A stretch of DNA of 45,558 nt, taken from positions 1 through 45,558 of the forward strand of contig CATYZI010000015.1 in the NCBI GenBank assembly GCA_958415625.1. Reading direction: 5' to 3'. The notes under the pieces were generated by a model. It worked only from the letters and a program-made list of their open reading frames with translations. It had not been told where the DNA came from and made no database searches. A program made the position numbers and the translations under genes. The stretch's first letter is position 1, and every line of letters begins with the position of its first letter. Below, piece by piece: positions 29,594 through 37,685 of the stretch. The DNA is from an uncultured Collinsella sp. (lineage in GTDB: Bacteria; Actinomycetota; Coriobacteriia; Coriobacteriales; Coriobacteriaceae).

Positions 29594-31921
29594 TTAAGCG
29601 GAAACTGCGGCGGAAGCAGTGTTGGTCTCGTCCTCGTCGGTCCATACATGCTTAGGCATGGGACGGAAGATCTGGAAGAGCATCGCAACCAGCAGCACGA
29701 TGGCCACAACCGTCCAGATACCAAACTGCCCAAGGACCAGCAGGTTGTAGAACTGGTTGATAAACAGGCCGATTACCCAGGCAAAGGCGCACTCGTAGCC
29801 GATGGCAATCGCGGTCCACTTGCCGGAGTCCATCTGGTTGCGGATGGTGCCCATGGCGGCAAAGCACGGAGCGCACAGCAGGTTGAATGCACCAAAGGCA
29901 ACGCAAGCACCCATGGTCGGGAACATGCCGGCGAACGCGGTCCACAGGCTCGGGTCGGTCTCGGCGGCGTCGGCAACGGACAGCAGCGAGCCGGCGGTGG
30001 CGACGACGTTCTCCTTGGCGACAAGTCCAGAGACAGTCAGCGCGGTGGCCTGCCAGGTGCTAAAGCCGAGCGGGGCGAAGATCCAAGCGACCAGGTTGCC
30101 CAGCATGGCGAGCACGGAGTAGTCCATAAACTCCTCGGGGATGCCGTCCATAGCAGGCAGGAAGCCAAAGGAACCGTTGTAGCTACCAAAGTTGGAGAGG
30201 AACCAAACCACGACGGTAGAGGCGAAGATGACCGTGCCGGCCTTCTTGATAAAGGCCCAGCAGCGCTCCCATACATGCAGCGCCCAAGAGCGGATTGCCG
30301 GGAAGTGATAGGCGGGAAGCTCCATAACGAACGGCGTCGGGCGACCGGCAAAGAGCTTGGTCTTCTTGAGCATGAGGCCCGAGGCGATGACGGCAAAGAC
30401 GCCCAGGAAGTAGAAGAGCGGGCTGATCCAAGCGGCGGTGGTGGAAGAATCGCCGATGATGGAACCCATGAGCAGAGCGATGATCGGCAGCTTGGCACCA
30501 CAGGGAATAAACGTGGTGGTCATGACCGTCATACGGCGGTCCTTCTCGTTCTCGATGGTCTTGGTAGCCATGACGCCGGGGACGCCGCAGCCCGAGGACA
30601 CGAGCATGGGGATAAAGGACTTGCCGGACAGGCCAAAGCGGCGGAACACGCGGTCCATGATGAAGGCGACGCGGGCCATGTAGCCGCAGTCCTCCAGGAA
30701 AGACAGCATCACAAAGAGCAGGAACATCTGCGGGACGAAACCGAAGATGGCGCCCAGGCCGCCGACGATACCGTCACAGACCAGCGAATCGACCAGGCCG
30801 CCGTCCTCGGTACCACCCGCCACAAGGGCGTCGTGCACCACGGTGGTGATACCCGGGACATAGGGGCCGTACTGTGCCGGGTCGACCGAGTCGGCGTTGT
30901 CGCCCGCAGCCTCGACAGCTGCGTCGTAGGCGTCACGGCCCTGGCCGAGCACATACCAGCCATCGGTGCCGAAGAGCTGGTCGTTGGTGAAGTCGGTCAC
31001 CGTGCCGCCCAAGGTAGAAACGGCGATGTAGTACACGCAAAACATGATGACCACAAAGATCGGCAGGCCCAGGATACGGTTGGTAACCACGCGGTCGATC
31101 TTCTCGGAAGTGCTCATCTTGACAGGAGCCTTGGTGAGGCACTCGTCGATGATGTGGGCAATGACGCCATAGCGCTCACCGGTGATGATGGACTCGGCAT
31201 CGTCGTCGCAGTCCTGCTCGCACTGGGCGACCAGTTCCTCCACGCGAGCGGCCTTCTCCTTGGTGAGGTTGATGAGTTTGCAGGCGTCCGCATCACGCTC
31301 GAACAGCTTGACGGCGTAATAGCGGCGCTTGTTGGCGGGAACGCTCGCCGGAAGGTTGTTCTCGATGTGGTCCAGAACGTCCTCGATGGAGGAGTCGAAC
31401 TTGTGCTCCGGCACCTGGCCCTTGGAGGCAGCGGACTTTTTGACCTGCTCGAATAGCTCCGTGATGCCCTTGTTCTTAAGAGCGGAGATCATCATGACCG
31501 GGCAGCCGAGCTTCTTGGAGAGCTTGTCCGTGTCGATCTTGTCGCCGTTCTTCTCGACCAAGTCGGCCATGTTGAGGGCAACGACCACGGGCAGGCCGGT
31601 CTCGATAACCTGAAGCGCCAGGTACAGGTTGCGCTCGAGGTTGGTAGCGTCGACCACCTGGACGACGACATCAGGCTCGCCGCTCATGAGGTAATCGCGC
31701 GAGCACTGCTCCTCGGGGCTGTAGGGGGAAAGCGAGTAGATGCCAGGGAGGTCCGTGATGGTAACGTTCTTGTCGCTCAGGAGCTTGGCTTCCTTTTTCT
31801 CAACCGTGACGCCGGGCCAGTTGCCAACGTAGCCGTTGGCGCCGGTGATCAGGTTGAAAAGCGTGGTCTTGCCGCAGTTGGGGTTACCCGCCAGCGCGAC
31901 ATGGATCTGAGAGTCCGCCAT
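29594..31921 (-). CDS. feoB: Ferrous iron transporter FeoB
   Basis: A 775-residue inner-membrane Fe(II) importer. The N-terminal G domain has the P-loop GNPNCGKTTLF, DLPGIYSLSPYS (G3) and NMAD (G4). A helical spacer domain (about 170-265) follows, then the polytopic membrane part with the two Gate-type segments, including LVSSGCGVPGVMATKTIEN and FIPCGAKLPI, whose Cys residues are conserved. The ATG at 31921 follows AAGGA. It is downstream of two feoA genes and upstream of the small Cys-rich gene. A palindrome resembling an iron-regulator box lies in the 123-nt gap before it. Confidence 0.96.
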   Translation of the reverse strand: MADSQIHVALAGNPNCGKTTLFNLITGANGYVGNWPGVTVEKKEAKLLSDKNVTITDLPGIYSLSPYSPEEQCSRDYLMSGEPDVVVQVVDATNLERNLYLALQVIETGLPVVVALNMADLVEKNGDKIDTDKLSKKLGCPVMMISALKNKGITELFEQVKKSAASKGQVPEHKFDSSIEDVLDHIENNLPASVPANKRRYYAVKLFERDADACKLINLTKEKAARVEELVAQCEQDCDDDAESIITGERYGVIAHIIDECLTKAPVKMSTSEKIDRVVTNRILGLPIFVVIMFCVYYIAVSTLGGTVTDFTNDQLFGTDGWYVLGQGRDAYDAAVEAAGDNADSVDPAQYGPYVPGITTVVHDALVAGGTEDGGLVDSLVCDGIVGGLGAIFGFVPQMFLLFVMLSFLEDCGYMARVAFIMDRVFRRFGLSGKSFIPMLVSSGCGVPGVMATKTIENEKDRRMTVMTTTFIPCGAKLPIIALLMGSIIGDSSTTAAWISPLFYFLGVFAVIASGLMLKKTKLFAGRPTPFVMELPAYHFPAIRSWALHVWERCWAFIKKAGTVIFASTVVVWFLSNFGSYNGSFGFLPAMDGIPEEFMDYSVLAMLGNLVAWIFAPLGFSTWQATALTVSGLVAKENVVATAGSLLSVADAAETDPSLWTAFAGMFPTMGACVAFGAFNLLCAPCFAAMGTIRNQMDSGKWTAIAIGYECAFAWVIGLFINQFYNLLVLGQFGIWTVVAIVLLVAMLFQIFRPMPKHVWTDEDETNTASAAVSA

Positions 31922-31993
31922 TCAATCCTTCTTCCTTGTGTGCCTGCGCTGCTTTCTCCGCGCAGGCTGGATAATGTGCTTTAAAGTTGTAGC

Positions 31994-32019
31994 ATTAAGT
32001 TAGAAAAACCTAACTTTAT
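31994..32019. promoter_or_regulatory. Palindrome before feoB, candidate DtxR-type iron box
   Basis: The arms ATTAAGTTAG and CTAACTTTAT (one mismatch, 6-nt A-rich centre) resemble the TTAGGTTAG...CTAACCTAA class bound by DtxR/IdeR regulators. It lies between feoA and feoB. Confidence 0.45.
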
Positions 32020-32044
32020 CTGCAGAAATATACGTCGCGAGTCC

Positions 32045-32266
32045 TTACTGAACCTCGACGACGGCGGCCTCCTCCTTGCGGATGGAAAGCTCGTAGCCGC
32101 GCACGTTGATCTCGACCGGATCACCGAGCGGTGCAACTTTCACGACCTTGAACGAAGTGCCCTTGATGAGCCCCAGGTCCATAAGGTGGCGGCGAAGCGC
32201 ACCCTCACCGTGAAGCTTGACGATGGTGGAGCTCTCGCCCACCTTAACGTCACCCAACGTCTTCAT
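32045..32266 (-). CDS. feoA: FeoA domain protein (second copy)
   Basis: A 73-residue SH3-like FeoA protein that supports FeoB. The typical segments ALRRHLMDLGLIKGTSF, VAPLGDPVEINVRGYELSIRKEEA and a final VEVQ are present. It starts at the ATG at 32266 behind GGGGGA, 40 nt after the first feoA. Two separate feoA genes before feoB are common in Firmicutes and Actinobacteria. Confidence 0.92.
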   Translation of the reverse strand: MKTLGDVKVGESSTIVKLHGEGALRRHLMDLGLIKGTSFKVVKVAPLGDPVEINVRGYELSIRKEEAAVVEVQ

Positions 32267-32306
32267 TTACTTGTCCCCCTTTCAGTGCGTACAGAAATAC
32301 CGTCGA

Positions 32307-32549
32307 CTAACCGACGGTCATGATGTGCATGGCAACCTTGGAATCGATGCCAAAGCGTGCGCCCAGCACGGTGACGATGATATTGGCGCCACTCGAGCTC
32401 ACCACGTGGATTTCGTTGCCCTCGACAAAGCCGAGGTCCTTGAGGTGGTGCTTCATATCCTCATTGCCCTTTACACGAGACACGCGCACGGTTTCGCCCG
32501 CTTTTACCATCGAAAGCGGCATTGCCGGCATCTGCGGTCCGCAAGACAT
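32307..32549 (-). CDS. feoA: FeoA domain protein (first copy)
   Basis: An 80-residue FeoA protein and the first gene of the feo operon. Family features are GETVRVSRVKGNEDMKHHL, DLGFVEGNEIHVVSSSGANI and GARFGIDSKVAMHI. An N-terminal stretch, MSCGPQMPAMPLSMVKAG, contains one Cys and extends beyond the second copy. The ATG at 32549 follows AGGAG. Confidence 0.92.
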   Translation of the reverse strand: MSCGPQMPAMPLSMVKAGETVRVSRVKGNEDMKHHLKDLGFVEGNEIHVVSSSGANIIVTVLGARFGIDSKVAMHIMTVG

Positions 32550-32591
32550 GAGTGGCTCCTAACGTCAGTTCGTCCTCAACATCGACGCGGT

Positions 32592-32645
32592 AAAAGTTAA
32601 CCACGCCTATGTTCGCTTTAGTAAACTAACACGTGGTTAACTTTT
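32592..32645. promoter_or_regulatory. Inverted repeat in the feo operon promoter region
   Basis: Perfect 14-bp arms AAAAGTTAACCACG (32592-32605) and 32632-32645 enclose 26 nt that contains a smaller palindrome (TTAGTAAACTAA). It starts 43 nt upstream of the first feoA start codon. An iron-dependent regulator is a fair guess. Confidence 0.5.
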
Positions 32646-32696
32646 TGGAAAGGGTCCCCGTTCAGATTTCGAAAAAGTTTCCTATACGAAACAAAG

Positions 32697-32731
32697 AAGG
32701 CACCGCAAAGACTGTCTCTTTGCGGTGCCTT
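32697..32731 (-). terminator. Intrinsic terminator after the HPr gene
   Basis: A perfect 14-bp stem (AAGGCACCGCAAAG and complement, 7-nt loop), 54 nt past the HPr stop codon and flanked by a short T stretch on the minus strand. Confidence 0.75.
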
Positions 32732-32784
32732 GTCATACCAATTTATGCAACAGAGGGGGCTGCCCCTTTGCCACATTATTGCGG

Positions 32785-33033
32785 TTAAAGCGAGAGGTTT
32801 CTGATCGACGTGACGCAGGAGGCCTCATCCACGCCCGAAACGCGGAACACGATGTCTTCGCCACATTCGCCGTAGAGAGCCATGAGCCCCATCACATCGC
32901 GGCCGTCGGTATGGCGATCGCCGATGCTGACCGATACGTTGCTACGATGCTTGGCAATAATGTCATAGAGCAGCGCAACCGGGCGGGCATGCAATCCCAA
33001 CGGATCTTTAATCGTCTTTGTAAACTCGACCAT
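32785..33033 (-). CDS. ptsH: HPr-family phosphocarrier protein
   Basis: An 82-residue HPr fold with the active-site histidine in GLHARPVA (about residue 15), the phosphate acceptor from PTS enzyme I. The region that normally holds regulatory Ser46 (consensus KSIMGVMSL) reads GRDVMGLMALY, so Asp replaces the serine. It would therefore not be a normal substrate of HPr kinase. It lies downstream of aspS behind a terminator. The ATG at 33033 follows GGGAGGGG; a longer open frame upstream is a shadow of aspS. No other PTS gene is in the window. Confidence 0.9.
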   Translation of the reverse strand: MVEFTKTIKDPLGLHARPVALLYDIIAKHRSNVSVSIGDRHTDGRDVMGLMALYGECGEDIVFRVSGVDEASCVTSIRNLSL

Positions 33034-33122
33034 GTCCCCTCCCACGACGTCGCACATTCGGCCGGCAAACCCAGCCACGTGGTAGTTATTGTACGTTACC
33101 GGCGCACCCCCGTCCCACAAAA

Positions 33123-33153
33123 AACGAGGGAAGGCACACGTCCTTCCCTCGTT
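33123..33153 (-). terminator. Intrinsic terminator after aspS
   Basis: A perfect 12-bp stem (AACGAGGGAAGG and complement, 7-nt loop) followed by six T on the minus strand, 24 nt past the aspS stop codon. Confidence 0.88.
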
Positions 33154-33176
33154 ACAGGCAATATGTAGCCGCTCGC

Positions 33177-34964
33177 CTACATCAGGCGCAGGCTGACGTC
33201 CTTGAGTTGGGCGCCGGAAACGGCACTCGGAGCACCCGACATGAGGTCGGAGCCGCTGGCCGTCTTGGGGAACGCCATGACGTCGCGGATGGAGTCGGAG
33301 CCGGTGAGCAGCATGCACACGCGGTCCAGGCCCAGGGCGAAACCACCCATCGGGGGCGCACCAAACTTGAGGGCCTCCATGAGGAAGCCGAACTGCGACT
33401 CGGCACGCTCCTCGGTAAAGCCCAGGAGCTTGAGCATGGACATCTGCATCTCGGCGTTGTGGATACGCATACCGCCGCCGCCGGCCTCAAAGCCGTCCAT
33501 GACAAAGTCGTAGGTGCAGGAACCGGCTGCCAGCGGGTCGGCCTCGATCTTGGCGATGTCGGTCTCGGTCGGCAGGGTAAAGGGCTGGTGCTCGGCTGCA
33601 TAGGCTTTGCGGTCCTCGTCCCAGTGGAACAGCGGGAAGTTGACGACCCACAGGAAGTCGTGGCCCTCGCGCTTGATCTCGAGCGCGTTGGCCATGTGGG
33701 AACGCATGCCGCCCAGGATCTCGTCAGAGAGCAGGCGCGGACCGGCGGCGAACATCACAAGGTCGCCGGGCTCGACGTCCATGCGCTCACGCAGAGCCGC
33801 CATCTCCTCGTCCGAGAAGAACTTGACGATGGGGCTGTTGATGGAGCCGTCCTCGCGGAAGGCGATCCAGGCCAGGCCCTTGGCGCCAAACGTGGAGGCC
33901 ACGCCGGCAAGCTTATCGATCTTGGCACGTGCCCAGGCACCGGCGCCCTTGGCGTTGATGGCCTTGACGACAGAGCCCTCCTCGTTTGCGGCGGTCGCGA
34001 AGACCTTGAACTTGGAGTTGGCAAAGATGTCGGTCAGGTCGACCAGGTGCATGCCGTAGCGAGTATCGGGCTTGTCGGAGCCATAGGTGTCCATGGCCTC
34101 CCAATAGTCCATGCGACGCAGCGGCGTGGGCATCTCGACACCCATGCGGCCGAAAGCGTCGGCCAGGACCTCCTCGAGCGCGCTCATGACATCGTTCTGG
34201 TCCACGAAGGACATCTCGATATCGACCTGGGTGAACTCGGGCTGACGGTCGGCACGCAGGTCCTCGTCACGGAAGCACTTAGCAACCTGGTAGTAGCGCT
34301 CGACGCCACCGACCATGAGCAGCTGCTTCAGGAGCTGCGGGGACTGCGGCAGGGCGTAGAAGTTGCCCGGCTGGATGCGGCTGGGGACGATGAAGTCGCG
34401 GGCGCCCTCGGGCGTGGACTTGAACAGGGAGGGCGTCTCGACCTCCATGAACTCACGGTTGTGCAGCGCCTCGCGAATGGCAAAGGTAAAGTCGGAGCGC
34501 AGCTTGAGGTTGGCCATCATCTCGGGACGACGGAGGTCCAGATAGCGATAACGCAGGCGGGTGTCCTCGCTGGTCTCGATGCCGTCCTCGATCTGGAACG
34601 GCGGGGTGACGGACGTGTTGAGCACCTCGGCATGGTCGGTCAGGACCTCGATCTCGCCGGTCGCGAGCTTGGCATTGGTGGTCTCCTCGCCACGGGAACG
34701 CACAACGCCGTGGATCTTGATGGGCCACTCGGGACGCATGGTCTCGGCGATCTTAAAGGCATCGCCGTCGGAGTGCTCGGGGTCGAAGGTGAGCTGCGTG
34801 ATGCCCTCGCGATCGCGAAGGTCGCAGAAGATAAGGCCGCCGTGGTCGCGGCGACGGCTCACCCAACCGGTGAGGGTGACCTCTTCGCCCACGTTCTCGA
34901 AGCGAAGCTCGCCGCAGGTACGGGTGTGCATGGAATGCTCGTCAATGGGACGGGTCTGGCTCAT
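33177..34964 (-). CDS. aspS: Aspartyl-tRNA synthetase
   Basis: A 595-residue bacterial-type class II synthetase charges tRNA with aspartate. The N-terminal OB-fold anticodon domain has GWVSRRRDHGGLIFCDLRDR. Motif 2 is in the CFRDEDLRADRQPEFTQVD region. The GAD insertion domain lies about 290-410, and motif 3 near the C-terminus is GFALGLDRVCMLL. The length fits bacterial AspRS. The ATG at 34964 follows AAAGGAGG. Whether it also charges tRNA-Asn cannot be decided here. Confidence 0.97.
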   Translation of the reverse strand: MSQTRPIDEHSMHTRTCGELRFENVGEEVTLTGWVSRRRDHGGLIFCDLRDREGITQLTFDPEHSDGDAFKIAETMRPEWPIKIHGVVRSRGEETTNAKLATGEIEVLTDHAEVLNTSVTPPFQIEDGIETSEDTRLRYRYLDLRRPEMMANLKLRSDFTFAIREALHNREFMEVETPSLFKSTPEGARDFIVPSRIQPGNFYALPQSPQLLKQLLMVGGVERYYQVAKCFRDEDLRADRQPEFTQVDIEMSFVDQNDVMSALEEVLADAFGRMGVEMPTPLRRMDYWEAMDTYGSDKPDTRYGMHLVDLTDIFANSKFKVFATAANEEGSVVKAINAKGAGAWARAKIDKLAGVASTFGAKGLAWIAFREDGSINSPIVKFFSDEEMAALRERMDVEPGDLVMFAAGPRLLSDEILGGMRSHMANALEIKREGHDFLWVVNFPLFHWDEDRKAYAAEHQPFTLPTETDIAKIEADPLAAGSCTYDFVMDGFEAGGGGMRIHNAEMQMSMLKLLGFTEERAESQFGFLMEALKFGAPPMGGFALGLDRVCMLLTGSDSIRDVMAFPKTASGSDLMSGAPSAVSGAQLKDVSLRLM

Positions 34965-35237
34965 ACCAGTGATCCTCCTTTATGGATCTGTGCCGCCCCG
35001 TGTCGTTCCGGGCGGCGTCGTACAGATTTGCCCAGCCTGCGTAAACCGCGCAGCCAGACATGGCGTTCTATCTTATCGCACTCGCGTCGATGTGCCGCGA
35101 AAAAGTGGCTCCTGCCCAAAGACTTGACGGAGACGAAACAATTGACGCGCCGCGACACCCGCCCGCGCTCGTCACGTGCGACAATGTGCCCCAATACAAC
35201 TGCGCTCGGAAAGCAACTGCACTCGGAAAGGCCCGTC

Positions 35238-35873
35238 ATGACTGCACGCCTCATCGTTATGGATATCGACTCCACGCTCATCAACCAGGAGGTCATCGAC
35301 CTGTTGGGCGAGGAGGCCGGCGTAGGCGAGCAGGTGGCACAGATCACCGAACGCGCCATGCGCGGCGAGCTTGACTTTAAGCAGGCGCTCGAGGAGCGCG
35401 TGGGGCTGCTCGCCGGCCTGGACGAGAGCGTGTTCGAGCGCACCTTTGAGCGCGTGACATTTACCCCCGGCGCGTTGGAGCTTGTGCGCTCGGCACACAG
35501 CAAGGGCTGGAAGGTCGGCGTGGTGAGCGGCGGTTTCCACGAGGTCGCCGACAAGATCGTGGCCGCTGCGGGCATCGATTTTTGCCTGGCCAACCGCCTG
35601 GAAGTCGTCGACGGCAAGCTCACCGGTAAGTTGGCTGCCGACATTGTGACCAAGGAGTCCAAGCTCATCCAGCTGCTGGATTGGGCGGTTGAGTGCGGTG
35701 TCGACATGGCCCATACCGTCGCGATCGGCGACGGCGCCAACGACATCCCCATGATCCAGGCCGCGGGCACGGGCATCGCGTTTTGCGCCAAGCCCATGAC
35801 GCGCGAGGCGGCCCCGTTTGCCATCGACGAGCGCAACCTGATGCTCGCCATGGACATCATCCTGCGCGACTAG
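35238..35873 (+). CDS. serB: Phosphoserine phosphatase (HAD family)
   Basis: A 211-residue HAD-superfamily phosphatase catalyses the last step of serine synthesis. Motif I is VMDIDSTLI with the nucleophilic Asp, motif II is VVSGGF, and motif IV is AIGDGANDIPM. Glu/Arg substrate residues are in the cap (LDFKQALEERV). The ATG at 35238 follows GGAAAGG; the same frame is open far upstream but only as the shadow of aspS. There is no ACT domain. It is followed by larB 114 nt later, probably with a separate promoter. Confidence 0.92.
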   Translation: MTARLIVMDIDSTLINQEVIDLLGEEAGVGEQVAQITERAMRGELDFKQALEERVGLLAGLDESVFERTFERVTFTPGALELVRSAHSKGWKVGVVSGGFHEVADKIVAAAGIDFCLANRLEVVDGKLTGKLAADIVTKESKLIQLLDWAVECGVDMAHTVAIGDGANDIPMIQAAGTGIAFCAKPMTREAAPFAIDERNLMLAMDIILRD

Positions 35874-35909
35874 TCAATCCATCTAACAATTGAATCAGTC
35901 TGTCCTATA

Positions 35910-35943
35910 GTTTCCGAACAATTTTGTCTTAGTGTTCGGAAAC
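35910..35943. promoter_or_regulatory. Palindromic operator candidate upstream of larB
   Basis: Perfect 11-bp arms GTTTCCGAACA (35910-35920) and 35933-35943 with a 12-nt centre, ending 44 nt before the larB ATG. A TAGACT sequence at 35959-35964 could be the -10. The TetR protein encoded downstream is one candidate ligand; other regulators are possible. Confidence 0.45.
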
Positions 35944-35987
35944 ATACCCTTTGAGTGCTAGACTTTGCGCCGTCGAAGGGAACATAT

Positions 35988-36770
35988 ATGGATAAGCGAG
36001 ATCTTGAGCAATTACTGAGCGATGTTGCCGGCGGAGCAGTCACCCCTGCCGACGCCCTCACGCGCATCCAGACGGCTCCGACCGCCGATTTGGGCTTTGC
36101 GCAGCTCGATCTTTCGCGCGGGGTGCGCCAGGGAGCCGGCGAGGTTGTCTACGGGGCCGGTAAAACCGCCGATCAGATTGCCGCCATTATCGAAGCACTG
36201 CGCGATGCCGGCCAGGAGCGCATCCTGGTCACGCGCCTGGATGCCGAAAAAGCCGCGCGCACCGCTGAGCTTCTTGGCAAGGGCATCGACCTGGGGTATG
36301 TCCCGGACGCACAGCTCGCCCTCGTGGGCGGCAAGCCCTCCCCTACCGGCAACGGACGCATCGTCGTCGCCTGCGCCGGCACGAGCGACCTGCCCGTCGC
36401 CGAAGAAGCCGCGTTGACGGCCGAGTTCTATGGCAACGAGGTCGACCGCCTCTACGACGTGGGTGTCGCCGGCCTGCACCGTCTGCTCGCGCATGCCGAG
36501 GAACTTGCCCAGGCACAGGTGGTCATCGCCATTGCCGGCATGGAGGGCGCACTGGCGAGCGTTGTCGGCGGCCTGGTAAGCTGTCCGGTCATAGCCGTTC
36601 CCACCAGCGTGGGTTACGGCGCGAGCTTTGGTGGCGTAGCCGCGCTGCTCGCCATGCTCAACTCCTGCGCCAGCGGCGTTTCGGTCGTCAACATCGACAA
36701 CGGCTTTGGTGCCGCCTACCAGGCAAGTCTTATCAATCATCTGAGCGCCGGCACGCCCTGCGCCCGTTAA
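35988..36770 (+). CDS. larB: Nickel pincer cofactor biosynthesis protein LarB
   Basis: A 260-residue LarB carboxylates and hydrolyses nicotinic acid adenine dinucleotide in the first step of the nickel-pincer cofactor made for lactate racemase. The PurE-like C-terminal domain contains VVACAGTSDLPVAEEAALTA, GVAGLHRLL, IAGMEGALASVVGGL and PTSVGYGASFGG, all typical. The ATG at 35988 follows GAAGGGA. larC begins 10 nt downstream. LarE, the sulfur donor of the pathway, is not in the window. Confidence 0.94.
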   Translation: MDKRDLEQLLSDVAGGAVTPADALTRIQTAPTADLGFAQLDLSRGVRQGAGEVVYGAGKTADQIAAIIEALRDAGQERILVTRLDAEKAARTAELLGKGIDLGYVPDAQLALVGGKPSPTGNGRIVVACAGTSDLPVAEEAALTAEFYGNEVDRLYDVGVAGLHRLLAHAEELAQAQVVIAIAGMEGALASVVGGLVSCPVIAVPTSVGYGASFGGVAALLAMLNSCASGVSVVNIDNGFGAAYQASLINHLSAGTPCAR

Positions 36771-36780
36771 GGAGCATTCC

Positions 36781-37683
36781 ATGTCCAATCATCAGCACAC
36801 GCTTATCATCGACGGCACCTCGGGCATCAGCGGCGATATGACCGTCGCGGCCCTGCTCGACCTAGGCGCCAGCGAGGAGCACCTGCGCGAGCAGCTCGCC
36901 ACGCTGCCGGTCGACGGCTTTACGATCGCCGTCACACGCGTAAGCAAGCATGGCATCGACGCCTGCGACTTTGACGTCCAGCTTGCAGAGGAACTCGAGA
37001 ACCACGATCACGATATGGCCTGGCTCTACGGCAACGAAGCAGCTGCCGAGCACACGCACGAGCATGAGCACCACCATCATGATCATGGCGAGCACGAACA
37101 CGAGCACTGCCACGAGCATGACCACGACCACGAGGGCCACCATCACGCCCACCACCATCACCACCGTTCTTTGGCTGACGCCACCGCCATCATCGATGGC
37201 TCGCAGCTAAGCGATGGCGCCAAGCGTCGCGCGCTCGCCATCTTTACCGCGCTCGCCGCCGCCGAGGCCAAGGCCCACGGCAAAACGCCCGAGACCGTCA
37301 TGTTCCACGAGGTGGGCGCCGTCGACTCCATCGTCGACGTCTGCTCTGTCGCCATCTGCCTCGATGACCTGGGTATTGAGGACATCGTGGTCGAGTCGCT
37401 CTCTGAGGGTCACGGTACCATCCGCTGTGCCCACGGTCTCATGCCCATTCCCGTCCCCGCTGTCGTCAACCTGTGCCAGGCGGACAATATCGCCCTCACG
37501 CCCGCACCGGTCGCCGGCGAGCTCGTGACGCCCACGGGTGCCGCCATCGTCGCCGCACTGCGCACGTCCGAGCACCTGCCGGCCCGCTACCGCATCGAGG
37601 CCGTCGGCTACGGCGCCGGTAAGCGCCCCTACGAGGGCTGCTCCGGCACGCTCCGTTGCCTGCTTGTTCATGTGGATGCATAG
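36781..37683 (+). CDS. larC: Nickel insertion protein LarC, short form with His-rich insert
   Basis: A 300-residue protein matching the N-terminal part of LarC (LarC1), which helps insert nickel into the pincer cofactor. It begins with IIDGTSGISGDMTVAALLDLGA. A striking His-rich stretch has 23 His between residues 91 and 128. ETVMFHEVGAVDSIVD and GELVTPTGAAIVAAL follow, and it ends just after GYGAGKRPYEGCSGTLRCLL, where LarC1 normally passes into the LarC2 domain. The LarC2 domain, which binds CTP and nickel, is absent; a tetR gene starts 2 nt later. The ATG at 36781 follows TAAGGAG. Confidence 0.9.
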   Translation: MSNHQHTLIIDGTSGISGDMTVAALLDLGASEEHLREQLATLPVDGFTIAVTRVSKHGIDACDFDVQLAEELENHDHDMAWLYGNEAAAEHTHEHEHHHHDHGEHEHEHCHEHDHDHEGHHHAHHHHHRSLADATAIIDGSQLSDGAKRRALAIFTALAAAEAKAHGKTPETVMFHEVGAVDSIVDVCSVAICLDDLGIEDIVVESLSEGHGTIRCAHGLMPIPVPAVVNLCQADNIALTPAPVAGELVTPTGAAIVAALRTSEHLPARYRIEAVGYGAGKRPYEGCSGTLRCLLVHVDA

Positions 37684-37685
37684 CC

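Noticed and set aside
33207..35237. A very long plus-strand open frame running antisense through aspS into serB
   Set aside because: It is the complement-frame shadow of a GC-rich gene. It has no domain sense or ribosome site until the serB ATG at 35238, where real protein motifs begin.
36781..37683. Reading the His-rich larC as a different metal protein such as HypB or a zinc transporter
   Set aside because: The sequences before and after the His stretch are clearly LarC, and larB precedes it.
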